Shown here one piece after another: positions 25,190 to 34,204 of a stretch of 50,398 bases of DNA; the first letter of the stretch is position 1, and every line of letters begins with the position of its first letter. This stretch comes from Flavobacteriia bacterium. Lineage in GTDB: Bacteria; Bacteroidota; Bacteroidia; Flavobacteriales_D; Crocinitomicaceae. Position numbers and translations under genes: made by a program. Where the stretch lies: NCBI GenBank assembly GCA_947490145.1, contig CANLGD010000016.1:1-50398 (forward strand), given 5' to 3'. The notes beneath the pieces are model-generated. The model was given only the letters and a program-made list of their open reading frames with translations, searched no databases and was not told the DNA's origin.

Positions 25190-27079
25190 TTACACAAACT
25201 CAGCCAATTCCATCCATCTTTCTGTTTTTTCTTCTAATTTCAAAACTATTTCAGACAATTTATTTCCTGCATCCATAATTTGCTCATTTGAAGAAGAACT
25301 TTCAGATAAAATTGTTGTAAATTTCTCTTTTTCAAGTTCTAAAGTTTCTAAATCCTTTTCAATTTGCTCAAACTCAGCTTTTTCCTTGAAAGATAATTTT
25401 TTTCCTTCTTTTTTAGTTTCAACTTTAACTTCTGGAGTTGTAATGACAGAGGATTTTATTTTAACTTCAGTTGGATTAGACTCATTTTTCGCTGCCTTAT
25501 CGTATTTCGCAATTTGTTTTCTGTATTCTGTATAATTTCCAACAATATCTGTAATTTTGGCTTGACCTTCAAATACAAAAACGTGATCTACCATTTTGTC
25601 CATGAAATACCTATCGTGAGAAACTACAATCAAACAACCTTGAAATGAGCGCAAATAGTCTTCTAAAACGCTCATCACGAAAATATCTAAATCATTTGTT
25701 GGCTCATCTAAAATCAAGAAATTTGGATTTGCCATTAAAACAGTCATCAGTTTTAAACGACGCTTCTCTCCCCCACTCAATTTATACACATAATTATAGT
25801 GCATATCTCGCGGGAATAAAAATTTCTCCAAAAATTGTGCTGCATTCAATTCTTTCCCTTTTTCCAAAGGAATAAATTCTGCAATATCACGAATCACATC
25901 AATAACGCGCTTTTTCTCATCAACCTCAATCAACTGCTGACTGTAATATCCAAAAACAACTGTTTCACCTATTACAACTTTTCCTGCGTCAACTGCCTCT
26001 CTTTCTTGAATCATGTTCAGAAAAGTTGATTTTCCAGTTCCATTATTTCCAACAATTCCTAGGCGTTCTTTTCGCTGAAAATTGTAAGTAAATTGATTTA
26101 AAATTTTTAAATCTCCCCATGCTTTTGAAATTTTGTGTAATTCAACAATTTTAGAACCCAATCTTTCCATTTTTACTGGAATATCAATTTCATCTTCATC
26201 AATACGCTGACTAGCAACTTTTTTCACATCTTCAAAAGAATCAACTCGTGCTTTTTGTTTCGTTCCGCGCGCTTTTGGTTGCTTGCGAATCCAATCTAAT
26301 TCTTTTTTAAATGTATTTCGAGCCTTATCAATGGTCGATGCTAATTGTTCTTGTCTTTCCGCTTTTTTCTCTAAATAATAGGAGAAATTCCCTTTATATT
26401 TATAAATCGTTTGATCTTCTAATTCTAAAATAGTGTCGCAAACAACCTCTAAAAAATAACGGTCGTGTGTCACCATTAATATCGTTGAACGTGATTTTGA
26501 AAGAAACTCTTCCAACCACTCAATCATGTCTAAATCTAAGTGATTTGTTGGCTCATCCAAAATTAAAAAATCTGCTTCTGCAATCAAAACTTTTGCCAAA
26601 GCAACTCTTTTCTTTTGTCCTCCAGAAAGATTTGAAATTTTTAAATCCGTATTATCTAATTTTAAAACGGAAAGAATTTGACTCACCTTTACTTCAATAT
26701 CCCATGCAAATAAATCGGTCATTTCCTGAAAGCAATCATTAATTTCGTCTTCAGTACCACTTTTCATGGCAATGTTGTATTTTTTAACTGCTTGAATTTC
26801 TGGTAAATCGTGCGAAAAAACTGCTTCTAAAACGGTTTGATTTTCATCTAAATTTTCCGCTTGCTCCATAAAAACAATTCGAATATCATTTCGATAAACA
26901 ATTCTTCCTGAGTCTATTTGCTCTAAATCCATCAAACAACGCAATAAAGTTGTTTTTCCTGCACCGTTTTTTGCTACTATTGCTACTTTTTGACCAAGGT
27001 CAATTCCAAAAGTTAAGTCTGAAAAAAGAAGACGGTCACCGAAAGATTTTGTTAAATTTTCTACTGAAAGATAGTTCAT
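25190..27079 (-). CDS. ABC-F family ATPase (Uup-like)
   Basis: The 629 residues carry two ABC domains and no membrane helices. First domain: Walker A AKNGAGKTTLL, signature LSGGQKKRV, Walker B LILDEPTNHLD. The linker has the ABC-F ARE-type helices (KKELDWIRKQPKARGTKQKA). Second domain: GNNGTGKSTFL, LSGGEKRRL, LILDEPTNDLD. A C-terminal coiled coil (about 560-625) is typical of Uup. ABC-F proteins act on the ribosome and the Uup group is also tied to DNA and RNA integrity. All catalytic residues are intact. Confidence 0.92.
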   Translation of the reverse strand: MNYLSVENLTKSFGDRLLFSDLTFGIDLGQKVAIVAKNGAGKTTLLRCLMDLEQIDSGRIVYRNDIRIVFMEQAENLDENQTVLEAVFSHDLPEIQAVKKYNIAMKSGTEDEINDCFQEMTDLFAWDIEVKVSQILSVLKLDNTDLKISNLSGGQKKRVALAKVLIAEADFLILDEPTNHLDLDMIEWLEEFLSKSRSTILMVTHDRYFLEVVCDTILELEDQTIYKYKGNFSYYLEKKAERQEQLASTIDKARNTFKKELDWIRKQPKARGTKQKARVDSFEDVKKVASQRIDEDEIDIPVKMERLGSKIVELHKISKAWGDLKILNQFTYNFQRKERLGIVGNNGTGKSTFLNMIQEREAVDAGKVVIGETVVFGYYSQQLIEVDEKKRVIDVIRDIAEFIPLEKGKELNAAQFLEKFLFPRDMHYNYVYKLSGGEKRRLKLMTVLMANPNFLILDEPTNDLDIFVMSVLEDYLRSFQGCLIVVSHDRYFMDKMVDHVFVFEGQAKITDIVGNYTEYRKQIAKYDKAAKNESNPTEVKIKSSVITTPEVKVETKKEGKKLSFKEKAEFEQIEKDLETLELEKEKFTTILSESSSSNEQIMDAGNKLSEIVLKLEEKTERWMELAEFV

Positions 27080-27104
27080 TAAAAGAAGGTATGATTTTTG
27101 GGTT

Positions 27105-27118
27105 ATGAATTGTGAATT
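27105..27118 (+). repeat. Short period-7 repeat
   Basis: ATGAATT (27105-27111) followed by GTGAATT (27112-27118) and AGG. It is related to the tract at 16087 and lies just upstream of the ABC-F start. Confidence 0.5.
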
Positions 27119-27151
27119 AGGCGAGAAATCTATTACTGTAAAGTAAACTAA

Positions 27152-27625
27152 TTATCTCAAACGATTTACTGAATCTAGCAAGTTTTTATCTTTTTTAACG
27201 CCTAAATTGGCAAGAAACACTAAGGGGAATCCAACTAAAAATAAATAAAACCCTAGTCCTAATTTTGGAAATACTCCACTTTCTGTCAATGAAAAATTAG
27301 CCATAAAAGCAAAAAATAGTAAACCAACAATTAAAAAGACATAAATCATTAAAATAATGCGGATTAATTTAAGCTGATTTTTGAGGTTTTTGTAGGATAA
27401 AATGGTTAATAAACATAAGACAGTCAACATTAAAGTTGAAATAAAGTAAGGGTATGAAATCAACTTAATACTTTTAAAAGTAGAATCAAATTCTTCTAAA
27501 CCAAAACTAGATAAAATCATTGTACCATCTTCGCTTTTAAAATTTAAAATTGAAACTCCCGAAGTTACAACTGACAAGCAAATTATTGAAATAAATAAAT
27601 AAACTGTTTGGATTCGCTGAATCAT
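27152..27625 (-). CDS. DUF4293 membrane protein
   Basis: The protein has 157 residues from the ATG at 27625, giving the usual DUF4293 start MIQRIQTVYLF. Four hydrophobic helices follow, with a short periplasmic loop (FKSEDGTMILSSFGLEEFD). A TTG at 27643 could extend it by six residues, but it lies inside the -7 box, so I reject it. The family is confined to Bacteroidota and its function is unknown. It precedes the ABC-F gene on the same strand. Confidence 0.85.
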   Translation of the reverse strand: MIQRIQTVYLFISIICLSVVTSGVSILNFKSEDGTMILSSFGLEEFDSTFKSIKLISYPYFISTLMLTVLCLLTILSYKNLKNQLKLIRIILMIYVFLIVGLLFFAFMANFSLTESGVFPKLGLGFYLFLVGFPLVFLANLGVKKDKNLLDSVNRLR

Positions 27626-27640
27626 ATAATATTTTTTTTG

Positions 27641-27648
27641 CAAAAATA
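27641..27648 (-). promoter_or_regulatory. -7 box for the DUF4293 gene
   Basis: TATTTTTG on the minus strand, exact TAnnTTTG, ending 16 bases before the ATG at 27625. It overlaps the alternative TTG codon and so decides the start. Confidence 0.48.
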
Positions 27649-27744
27649 AGAAATCTAAAGCATAATTCCTTCAAAAAAATAACGATTATATAGTTAAAAA
27701 AACAAAAACAATTTTATCTAAAATATTTTTCATATTATTGCGTG

Positions 27745-28320
27745 ATGAATTTTCTAGGACATATTTACTTTTCTGATAATGATAAAAATTTAATGCTCAA
27801 CAATCTGTTTGGGGATTTTGTGAAGGGAAAAGATCTGAGTTTTTATCCAAAAGTTGTTCAAAAGGGTCTTTTATTGCACCGAAAAATAGATGATTTCATA
27901 GATCACCACCCGAGGGTTCTTGAATTAAATCGAAAATTATATGCTGAATTACCTAAAGTTTCAGCAATTGCTATTGACTTAATTTTTGATCATCTCCTTG
28001 CTAAAAATTGGTCAAAATTTCATTGCAAGGAATATATTCCATTTTTATATGAGTTTTATACAAAAATTGATCTCAATAAGCATTACTATTCTGATGAATT
28101 TAAATTAATGATTTCAAAAATGGTTGAAATGAACTGGATATCTTGCTATCCAACGCTTGAAGGACTGGAAAAAGCATGTCAAGGTGTATCAAAAAGACTC
28201 TCTTTTGACAATAATTTAAAGTTTGGGAAAGATGTTTTTTTAAAATTTGAAAGCGAATTTGAATCCGTTTTTTTTGAATATATGAAAGATGCAAAAGTTA
28301 AATTTAACATACAGCATTGA
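27745..28320 (+). CDS. ACP phosphodiesterase-like protein (AcpH family)
   Basis: The 191 residues begin MNFLGHIYFSDN from the ATG at 27745; a GTG three bases upstream is an alternative. Family motifs are LFGDFVKGKD, GLLLHRKIDDFIDHHP (metal-binding His/Asp pairs) and IAIDLIFDHLLAKNW. AcpH hydrolases remove the phosphopantetheine arm from acyl carrier protein, and the motif set matches the HD-like fold of that family. It is a single gene, divergent from DUF4293. Confidence 0.85.
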   Translation: MNFLGHIYFSDNDKNLMLNNLFGDFVKGKDLSFYPKVVQKGLLLHRKIDDFIDHHPRVLELNRKLYAELPKVSAIAIDLIFDHLLAKNWSKFHCKEYIPFLYEFYTKIDLNKHYYSDEFKLMISKMVEMNWISCYPTLEGLEKACQGVSKRLSFDNNLKFGKDVFLKFESEFESVFFEYMKDAKVKFNIQH

Positions 28321-28360
28321 TTTTTTTTGTATCTTGCTACTTAATTATAAATCATTTTTC

Positions 28361-29809
28361 TTGAAAAAAAATCATAAAATATTAAATACCAAAGGTTTAC
28401 CTTTTTTGTTACTTTTAATTTTGATGAACTTTTTCATTTCTTGCTCTGTAGATAAATCAGATGAAAAAGTTGAAAATTCTGTTCAAGGACAAGATTTACC
28501 AGAAATATTAAAAAGAGGTAAATTAGTAATTTTAGCTGAAAATAGTTCAACATCTTATTTTATTTATCGTGGCAAAAAAATGGGTTTTGAATATGAACTT
28601 TTAAAAGAATTTAGTCACGATCTTGGTGTAGATTTAGAGATAAAAACAGTAACTAATTTAGACGAAATCAATAGTTTATTAAATCAAGGTGAAGGCGATT
28701 TAATTGCTTGTAATTACACCATCACCAAAGAACCTCAAAAAGAAATTGATTTTTCAATACCTTTTATGAGGACCAGTCAGGTTTTAATTCAACGAAAACC
28801 AGACGGCTGGGAATCAATGAATTCAGATGAATTAAAAAAGCACATTTTAATTGATCCAATTCAATTAGCAAACAAAAAAATTTATGTACGGAAAGAGTCA
28901 AGTTATCAACAAAGATTGAATCATTTGCAAGAAGAAATTGGTGATTCAATTTTAGTACAAGGAGAAACTGGTGAAGTTTCAGGTGAAGATTTAATTGAAC
29001 AGGTTTCTGATGGAAAAATCGATTATACAGTAGTTGAAAAAAATATTGCCCAAGTAAACCGTCGATTTTACGATAATATAGATATCAATCTTGAGATTAG
29101 TGTAAGACAAAAAATTGGATTTGCTTTAAGAAAATCCTCGCCTTTATTAAAAGCTAGGATTGATGAATGGTTAACAAAATATATGAAAACTGCTGCATTC
29201 AAATATATTAAACAAAAGTATTTTGAAGTTTCGAATTTAACAAGTAAGTCTCAAGAAGAATTTTCCAGTTTAAAAGGCGGACAATTATCACATTATGATG
29301 TATTTTTCAAACGCGAATCTACAAAATATAGCTGGGATTGGAGATTGATAGCAGCTGTTGCTTATCAAGAGTCAAAATTCAACCCAAATATTACAGGTTT
29401 TGGTGGTTCTTATGGTATGATGCAATTTATGCCAGAAGTGGGTCCAAAATTTGGCGTTTATCCAAATTCACCAGCGGACGTTCAAATTGCTGGCGGAATG
29501 AAAAAATTATACAAAGATTTTCAATGTTGGCCTGAAATCCAAGATAAAGTTCAACGTCAAAAATTTGCCTTGGCCTCCTATAATGCTGGTTTAGGACATA
29601 TTAAGGATGGTCAAAGATTAGCGAATAAACATGGTTTAAATCCAAAAATTTGGGATAACAATGTCGAAGTAATGGTCAGAAATCTTTCTCACAAAGAATA
29701 TTACAGAGATGAAGTAGTTCAAAATGGAGCAATGCGTGGAGCACATACTGCAAAATATGTTATTTCTGTATTTAACAGATATTTATCTTATAAATCTGCA
29801 TTTAATTAA
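28361..29809 (+). CDS. MltF-like membrane-bound lytic transglycosylase
   Basis: The protein has 482 residues from a TTG at 28361, which gives a proper lipoprotein signal (LPFLLLLILMNFFISC). An ATG at 28289 would overlap the preceding gene and spoil the signal. Residues about 55-290 form a solute-binding (SBP_bac_3) domain (GKLVILAENSSTSYFIYRG, DLIACNYTIT). Residues 320-470 are the lysozyme-like SLT domain, with catalytic Glu337 in AYQESKFNP, then SYGMMQFMP and ASYNAGLGHI. MltF-type enzymes cleave peptidoglycan glycan strands at the membrane to 1,6-anhydro products. The binding domain may act as a regulatory sensor. Confidence 0.9.
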   Translation: MKKNHKILNTKGLPFLLLLILMNFFISCSVDKSDEKVENSVQGQDLPEILKRGKLVILAENSSTSYFIYRGKKMGFEYELLKEFSHDLGVDLEIKTVTNLDEINSLLNQGEGDLIACNYTITKEPQKEIDFSIPFMRTSQVLIQRKPDGWESMNSDELKKHILIDPIQLANKKIYVRKESSYQQRLNHLQEEIGDSILVQGETGEVSGEDLIEQVSDGKIDYTVVEKNIAQVNRRFYDNIDINLEISVRQKIGFALRKSSPLLKARIDEWLTKYMKTAAFKYIKQKYFEVSNLTSKSQEEFSSLKGGQLSHYDVFFKRESTKYSWDWRLIAAVAYQESKFNPNITGFGGSYGMMQFMPEVGPKFGVYPNSPADVQIAGGMKKLYKDFQCWPEIQDKVQRQKFALASYNAGLGHIKDGQRLANKHGLNPKIWDNNVEVMVRNLSHKEYYRDEVVQNGAMRGAHTAKYVISVFNRYLSYKSAFN

Positions 29810-29836
29810 ACCTTAAAAAATCTTTTTTCAATATTT

Positions 29837-30706
29837 ATGATTCTTGAGAATGAATATTTAAAGCTTAAATTTGCATCATTAGGTGGCGAATTAAAATCTG
29901 CTTTTGATAAAAAAAGTGGAAAAGAAATTCTTTACGAGGGTAAATCAAGTTTTTGGAACCGCTCTGCTCCTATTTTATTTCCAATTGTGGGCAAATTAAA
30001 AGATAATTCTTATTTGATTCAAGATAAAAAATTTGAATTATCACAACATGGTTTTGCTCGAAATTTGGAATTCAATGTAAGGAACAAGTCTGAATCAGAA
30101 ATTACATTCAATTTGCTTTTTAATGAAGAAACTTTAAAAGCATATCCTTTTAAATTTGAGCTACAAATTTCATATATTTTAACAATAAATAAAGTTACTA
30201 CTAAATATAAAGTAATTAACCTAGATGACAAAAAAATACCATTCTCAATTGGAGCGCATCCTGGATTTATTTGTCCAATTTTTGAAAATGAAAAATTTGA
30301 AGATTATTATTTAGAATTTGAAAAAGAAGAAAAACTAAATAGACATTTATTAAATCAGAAAAATGGCCTTTTCAATTCTAAAACAGAGGAAGTGTTGAAT
30401 AATTCAACTATTTTAAAATTAGATTATTCTTATTTTGAAAAAGATGCAATAGTTTTTAAAAACATGAAATCTTCTTGGATAAAAATTAAAAGTTCAAAAT
30501 CTGATTATTGTTTAAAATTTATATTTAAGAATTTTCCTTATTTCGGAATTTGGACGAAATCCAATGGTAAATTTATTTGTTTAGAACCTTGGCATGGAAT
30601 TGCTGATTCAGAAAGTGCAACGACTGATTTTTATGTAAAGGAAGGAATCAATTTCCTGGAAAAAAACATGGAATTTAAGTGCGAATATAGTTTTGAAATA
30701 AATTAA
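29837..30706 (+). CDS. Aldose 1-epimerase family protein (LacX-like)
   Basis: The protein has 289 residues. The galactose-mutarotase fold pattern is visible: SLGGELKSAFDKKSGKEILY, PILFPIVGKLKD, the His in QHGFARN, SIGAHPGFICP (second His) and CLEPWHGIADS with the catalytic Glu region. It resembles the LacX/YeaD-like subgroup. The substrate could be a hexose or hexose-6-phosphate. It lies 27 bases after mltF and may be co-transcribed. Confidence 0.86.
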   Translation: MILENEYLKLKFASLGGELKSAFDKKSGKEILYEGKSSFWNRSAPILFPIVGKLKDNSYLIQDKKFELSQHGFARNLEFNVRNKSESEITFNLLFNEETLKAYPFKFELQISYILTINKVTTKYKVINLDDKKIPFSIGAHPGFICPIFENEKFEDYYLEFEKEEKLNRHLLNQKNGLFNSKTEEVLNNSTILKLDYSYFEKDAIVFKNMKSSWIKIKSSKSDYCLKFIFKNFPYFGIWTKSNGKFICLEPWHGIADSESATTDFYVKEGINFLEKNMEFKCEYSFEIN

Positions 30707-30737
30707 AGTAAATTTTTCATCATATAATTATTTTTAA

Positions 30738-30789
30738 TTTTTACTCGCAGATCTAAAGTCAGTTTTTACACCAACTTTTTGAGTAAAAA
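30738..30789. repeat. Inverted repeat with 9-base arms in the convergent gap
   Basis: TTTTTACTC (30738-30746) and GAGTAAAAA (30781-30789) are perfect complements separated by 34 bases. Inside and beside them TCAGTTTTTAC (30760) and TCAGTTTTAAT (30790) form a direct repeat. The gap between genes (30707-30916) contains no gene I can support. Confidence 0.6.
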
Positions 30790-30856
30790 TCAGTTTTAAT
30801 AATCAATCTCCGCTGCCCATTATGACGTTTTCATTTTTTTAAATTTGGATTTGAGA

Positions 30857-30887
30857 CAAATATATCAACTATAAAATTTCAAAACAA
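30857..30887 (-). promoter_or_regulatory. Orphan minus-strand promoter
   Basis: On the minus strand TTG (30887-30885), 20 bases, then TATATTTG (30864-30857): a good Bacteroidota promoter. It lies after the stop codon of the TonB-like gene and points at the 3' end of the aldose-epimerase gene, where no coding frame longer than a few codons starts. It may drive a small RNA. Confidence 0.5.
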
Positions 30888-30916
30888 TATGCTAAAAGTC
30901 TGGTAGCTTTAAAAAA

Positions 30917-31705
30917 TTATTGTCCAACAAAAGTGTAAATAATTTTTCCATCTTGAGAAGAACTAGCATTTGAGTCAAAAGAAAAACGCGACATAAGCGC
31001 ATATTTTTTGGCTTGTTCAATCATACAAACAGAAGCATTTAAACTATTTTCAGCAGAATAAATAGCTGAAATTACTTTTCCACCTTGGTCCACTTTTATT
31101 TTAATATAAACTGTTCCGTTTGATTTGTCTCCACAGGTATATCCTGGATTTCTAACATACCAGTTATTTCCTTGATGGGGTTCTCGCTTCGCTAGTTCCC
31201 AATCAACCATTACATTTCCTGCATAAGATTTATTGCCACCTGTTGCAGTAGATGTAGAATTATTTTTTGAATTTAATTTATTGTTTTTACTATTATTTTT
31301 AGAATCTGTTAATTCTTGAATAATTTTAGAACGTTTTTCATCTCCTCCAGCCTCTTTTTTAAATTGCTGTTCCTGATTTTTAATTTTATCTTCAATTTGC
31401 TTACTGACTTTATTTGCATCCCAATTTTTTTCCGTTTTTTCTCTTTTATCAGTTAAATCTCTAGAAATACTTTTAACTTCACCTTGATTTTGAAACGCTT
31501 CGGGATTTTGCTCAATGTTTTCAGGTTGAATTTGTATTTCTTTATTTTCATCAATTTTCAATTCCTTTTCTGCGCCAAATACATCAATGTTAAATTCTCG
31601 TTTATATGTCTCCATCTGAAAATACACAAAAAGAACCATGTATGTGCCAAAAGCCACCAAAAGTCCCAATTTATGTTTATCTAGAAAATCAAAAAACTTT
31701 GCCAT
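30917..31705 (-). CDS. TonB-like protein with single N-terminal membrane helix
   Basis: The protein has 262 residues. A short cytoplasmic start is followed by one transmembrane helix (LGLLVAFGTYMVLFVYF). A charged low-complexity region then runs to about residue 160 (asparagine, lysine, glutamate). A C-terminal domain follows with GTVYIKIKVDQGGKVISAIY and MIEQAKKYALMSRFSFD, the beta-strand pattern of TonB C-terminal/energy-transducer proteins. It probably spans the periplasm. The ATG overlaps the stop of the WG-repeat gene by one base (TGATG), so the two are coupled. No ExbB/ExbD genes are nearby. Confidence 0.68.
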   Translation of the reverse strand: MAKFFDFLDKHKLGLLVAFGTYMVLFVYFQMETYKREFNIDVFGAEKELKIDENKEIQIQPENIEQNPEAFQNQGEVKSISRDLTDKREKTEKNWDANKVSKQIEDKIKNQEQQFKKEAGGDEKRSKIIQELTDSKNNSKNNKLNSKNNSTSTATGGNKSYAGNVMVDWELAKREPHQGNNWYVRNPGYTCGDKSNGTVYIKIKVDQGGKVISAIYSAENSLNASVCMIEQAKKYALMSRFSFDSNASSSQDGKIIYTFVGQ

Positions 31706-33822
31706 CAGATTTTAGCTTTAATTAAGCGCATTTCAGGTAAATAAAAGTAGTGAAAATCATTCTCATTAGTTAAAAGTAGATATTCTTTGTTTAGAATCCT
31801 AATTTTAGTATAATTTTCAGTTGTCAAAGCTGTTCCATCATTAAAAATCAAGGTATGCTTAAGCCCTATTTTTGTGATATATAATTTATCATTAATTTTC
31901 TGTATATCATCAAATATTATAGGAACTTTTATTTCTCCTGTTTTATCAATAACACCAAATCGATTATTAAAAGAAACAATTGCAGCTTCGTTATCAAAAC
32001 TTCTTGCTTCGTCATACGCTGGAGGAACAGATACTTTATTCAATAAATTCAAATATCCCCAAAAACCTTCTTTCTGAAATGCAACCAAATCAGAAATTTC
32101 TCCAATATTTTGATAAATAGCCGGAATAATTATTTTTCCCTGCGTATCTATTACACCAAATTTACTTTTAACCGAAACTTTAGCATAACCTCCTTTAAAA
32201 GAAGCGTGTTTAGAAAAATTAATCAAATTATCAAAAATCGGAGCAATAATTTGATTTCCAAAATCATCAAAATAACCAATTTTCCCATTTAATACAAAGG
32301 CGATTCTGTTATCAGAAATAGAGGCAATTTCATCAAATTTTGCTTCCTGAATTATTTTTGATTTTAAATCAATCAAGCCGTAAAAATCTCCACTTTGAAA
32401 AATAAATAATTTATCATTCAGACTATTTATCGATTCGTATTTTAGTGGAAAAAGAAAATTTCCAAAACAGTCAATATAATTCTGAAATTCATTTCCTGAA
32501 CCATCGTCAACAACTACCAAAGCTAAACCTTTTGTAAATGAGAATGCTTCTTTAAACCTCTCTTTAATTATTTGTTTACCGAATCGATCATAATAGGCAT
32601 AAAGTGAATCTTTTTTAGCATAAACTAAGCCTTCTGAATATTGTCCTATATCTTCAAACTCAATATCAAAAATTATCTTCCCTGTTCGATCAATTATTCC
32701 AACTTTCCCATTTTTTTCAACAACTGCTCTTCCATCTTCAAAATCTGAGGCAACGTCATATTCAAAAGGGATTACAATCTTATTATTTTTGTCTACATAA
32801 CCTATCTTTCCAAACCGACTTGCTGCTGCTAAACCCTCCTTGTATAAATTTAATGATTCATAGGTTGCATCAGAAACAATTTCACCGGTAACGCTCATCC
32901 AACCATAATAATTTTCCTTTTTATAAGGTAAAAGAATTTGAGTTGACATCGACAATTCTTCATTTAACTCATTTTGGAAGGGATAATCGGGATATTCTAA
33001 ACGGAAAGACTTTATTCTTTCATCAGAATAATTATACATGTAAATTTGAAATAATTTTCTCCATGCTAAATCTACATTATGGTTTTGAGGGAAATTTTCA
33101 ATAAATTGAGAATAACTTTCTAAGGTATTTATTTGAGTTTGTAATTTAAAAATTTGGTTTTCAGCTTCATTCACAAATGGATTCGTAGGTTGTTTTTCAA
33201 TAAATTTTATGTAGTCAGCTAAATTTTTATCAGCTGTTAGTTCTTCAAACTCTTTTAAATAAATTTCTTTTTGAGCAATCCTTGCATATTCAGATTCTGG
33301 ATATTTTGAAAGAAAAAATTTATAGGATTGACTTGTATTTTGCTCCATTGCAGCATAAAATGCCAAAGAATCTCTTTTTGAAATTGCGCTAAAACGTTCA
33401 TTAGCCCACGGATGAATCGTTAAAAACTCTTGGTAAGCAATTTCAGAATTTAATTTTTTCGTAATAATAAAATAGCCAGAGCTAATTTTTCTTTTTAATT
33501 CAATAATTTCTAATTCATTGAAATTAAATTTAATTAAACTTTCTAAAACTTTTGGTTTTACAAAGAGAAAGGTTTTTTCTGCTTTTAAAACGTATCTAAA
33601 GGCGGAATCTAAATTATGGAACGGATTGTCGTTTCTAAAATAAATAGTAGCTAATCCGAATGAACTTGCTGACTCATTTTTTTTTAATTTTTGTTCCAAA
33701 ATTCGTTTCGCTTCAAAATAATTGTAAATTTTCAAAGCTTCAAAACCGTCCTCAATTGACTTTGAGTAAGTTGAAAAGCTAAATGTTAAAAGTAAAAATA
33801 ATAAGAAACTATTTTTTATCAT
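31705..33822 (-). CDS. WG-repeat protein with N-terminal TPR-like helices
   Basis: The protein has 705 residues with a signal peptide ending near FSTYSKS. Residues about 25-290 are helical and TPR-like. From about 300 to 690 there are some ten WG repeats of about 35-45 residues: YYGWMSVTGEIVSDATYESL, GKIGYVDKNNKIVIPFEYD, GKVGIIDRTGKIIFDIEFED, SKFGVIDTQGKIIIPAIYQN and others. WG repeats form small beta units; many Bacteroidota proteins have them, with no known common function. It is coupled to the TonB-like gene downstream, so the two may work together in the periplasm. Confidence 0.88.
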   Translation of the reverse strand: MIKNSFLLFLLLTFSFSTYSKSIEDGFEALKIYNYFEAKRILEQKLKKNESASSFGLATIYFRNDNPFHNLDSAFRYVLKAEKTFLFVKPKVLESLIKFNFNELEIIELKRKISSGYFIITKKLNSEIAYQEFLTIHPWANERFSAISKRDSLAFYAAMEQNTSQSYKFFLSKYPESEYARIAQKEIYLKEFEELTADKNLADYIKFIEKQPTNPFVNEAENQIFKLQTQINTLESYSQFIENFPQNHNVDLAWRKLFQIYMYNYSDERIKSFRLEYPDYPFQNELNEELSMSTQILLPYKKENYYGWMSVTGEIVSDATYESLNLYKEGLAAASRFGKIGYVDKNNKIVIPFEYDVASDFEDGRAVVEKNGKVGIIDRTGKIIFDIEFEDIGQYSEGLVYAKKDSLYAYYDRFGKQIIKERFKEAFSFTKGLALVVVDDGSGNEFQNYIDCFGNFLFPLKYESINSLNDKLFIFQSGDFYGLIDLKSKIIQEAKFDEIASISDNRIAFVLNGKIGYFDDFGNQIIAPIFDNLINFSKHASFKGGYAKVSVKSKFGVIDTQGKIIIPAIYQNIGEISDLVAFQKEGFWGYLNLLNKVSVPPAYDEARSFDNEAAIVSFNNRFGVIDKTGEIKVPIIFDDIQKINDKLYITKIGLKHTLIFNDGTALTTENYTKIRILNKEYLLLTNENDFHYFYLPEMRLIKAKI

Positions 33823-33841
33823 TGCATTTTTTAGAGAATAT

Positions 33842-33849
33842 CAAAGATA
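33842..33849 (-). promoter_or_regulatory. -7 box for the WG-repeat operon
   Basis: TATCTTTG on the minus strand, exact TAnnTTTG, 20 bases before the ATG at 33822. It directly follows the tatA terminator. No -33 element is evident. Confidence 0.45.
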
Positions 33850-33883
33850 AAAAAAAATCCCAAACGAAACTCGAATGGGATTT
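33849..33883 (-). terminator. Terminator of tatA
   Basis: On the minus strand AAATCCCA pairs with TGGGATTT (8 bp); inside, CGA and TCG can pair across an AA/AA internal loop. Nine T residues follow. It starts about 20 bases after the tatA stop. Confidence 0.88.
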
Positions 33884-33903
33884 AATATTATATAAAAAAA
33901 GGA

Positions 33904-34086
33904 TTAAGCTTTAGCTTCTGAATCAGTTGTTGGAGTTGTATCTGAACTCGCTCCTTTTGAAGCATCTTTAAATTCTTTCATTCCTTTTCCCAATCCCTTC
34001 ATTAATTCTGGAATTTTCTTTCCACCAAAAAGTAAAACTACTACTGCTAGTATTAATACTATCTCCATTATTCCCATTTTACCCAT
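33904..34086 (-). CDS. tatA: Twin-arginine translocase subunit TatA/E
   Basis: The protein has 60 residues. One membrane helix ([21 protein letters not shown]), the glycine hinge [16 protein letters not shown], and a charged amphipathic helix match TatA. It ends in a short serine/threonine-rich tail. TatA multimers form the pore for folded proteins with TatC, which is not in this window. It has its own terminator; a TAATTTTG box lies at 34118-34111 on the minus strand. Confidence 0.92.
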   Translation of the reverse strand: MGKMGIMEIVLILAVVVLLFGGKKIPELMKGLGKGMKEFKDASKGASSDTTPTTDSEAKA

Positions 34087-34155
34087 GATTTCTATTTTAA
34101 TTTTAGATTACAAAATTAATTCTTTTTTTTGGAATAAATCTACTTTTAAATTAAA

Positions 34156-34186
34156 AAATCCCAACCATAAATAACGATTGGGATTT
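34156..34186 (-). terminator. Terminator of rpmE2
   Basis: AAATCCCAA (34156-34164) and TTGGGATTT (34178-34186) form a 9-base-pair stem with a 13-base loop; T residues follow on the minus strand. It lies about 20 bases after the rpmE2 stop and resembles the tatA terminator. Confidence 0.85.
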
Positions 34187-34204
34187 AATTATATACTTAA
34201 AAAA

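Noticed and set aside
27626-27643. TTG at 27643 as the start of the DUF4293 gene
   Set aside because: It lies inside the TATTTTTG -7 box, and the family begins at the ATG at 27625.
28289-28360. ATG at 28289 as the start of the MltF-like gene
   Set aside because: It overlaps the AcpH gene and puts a polar and aromatic stretch before the lipoprotein signal; the TTG at 28361 fits better.
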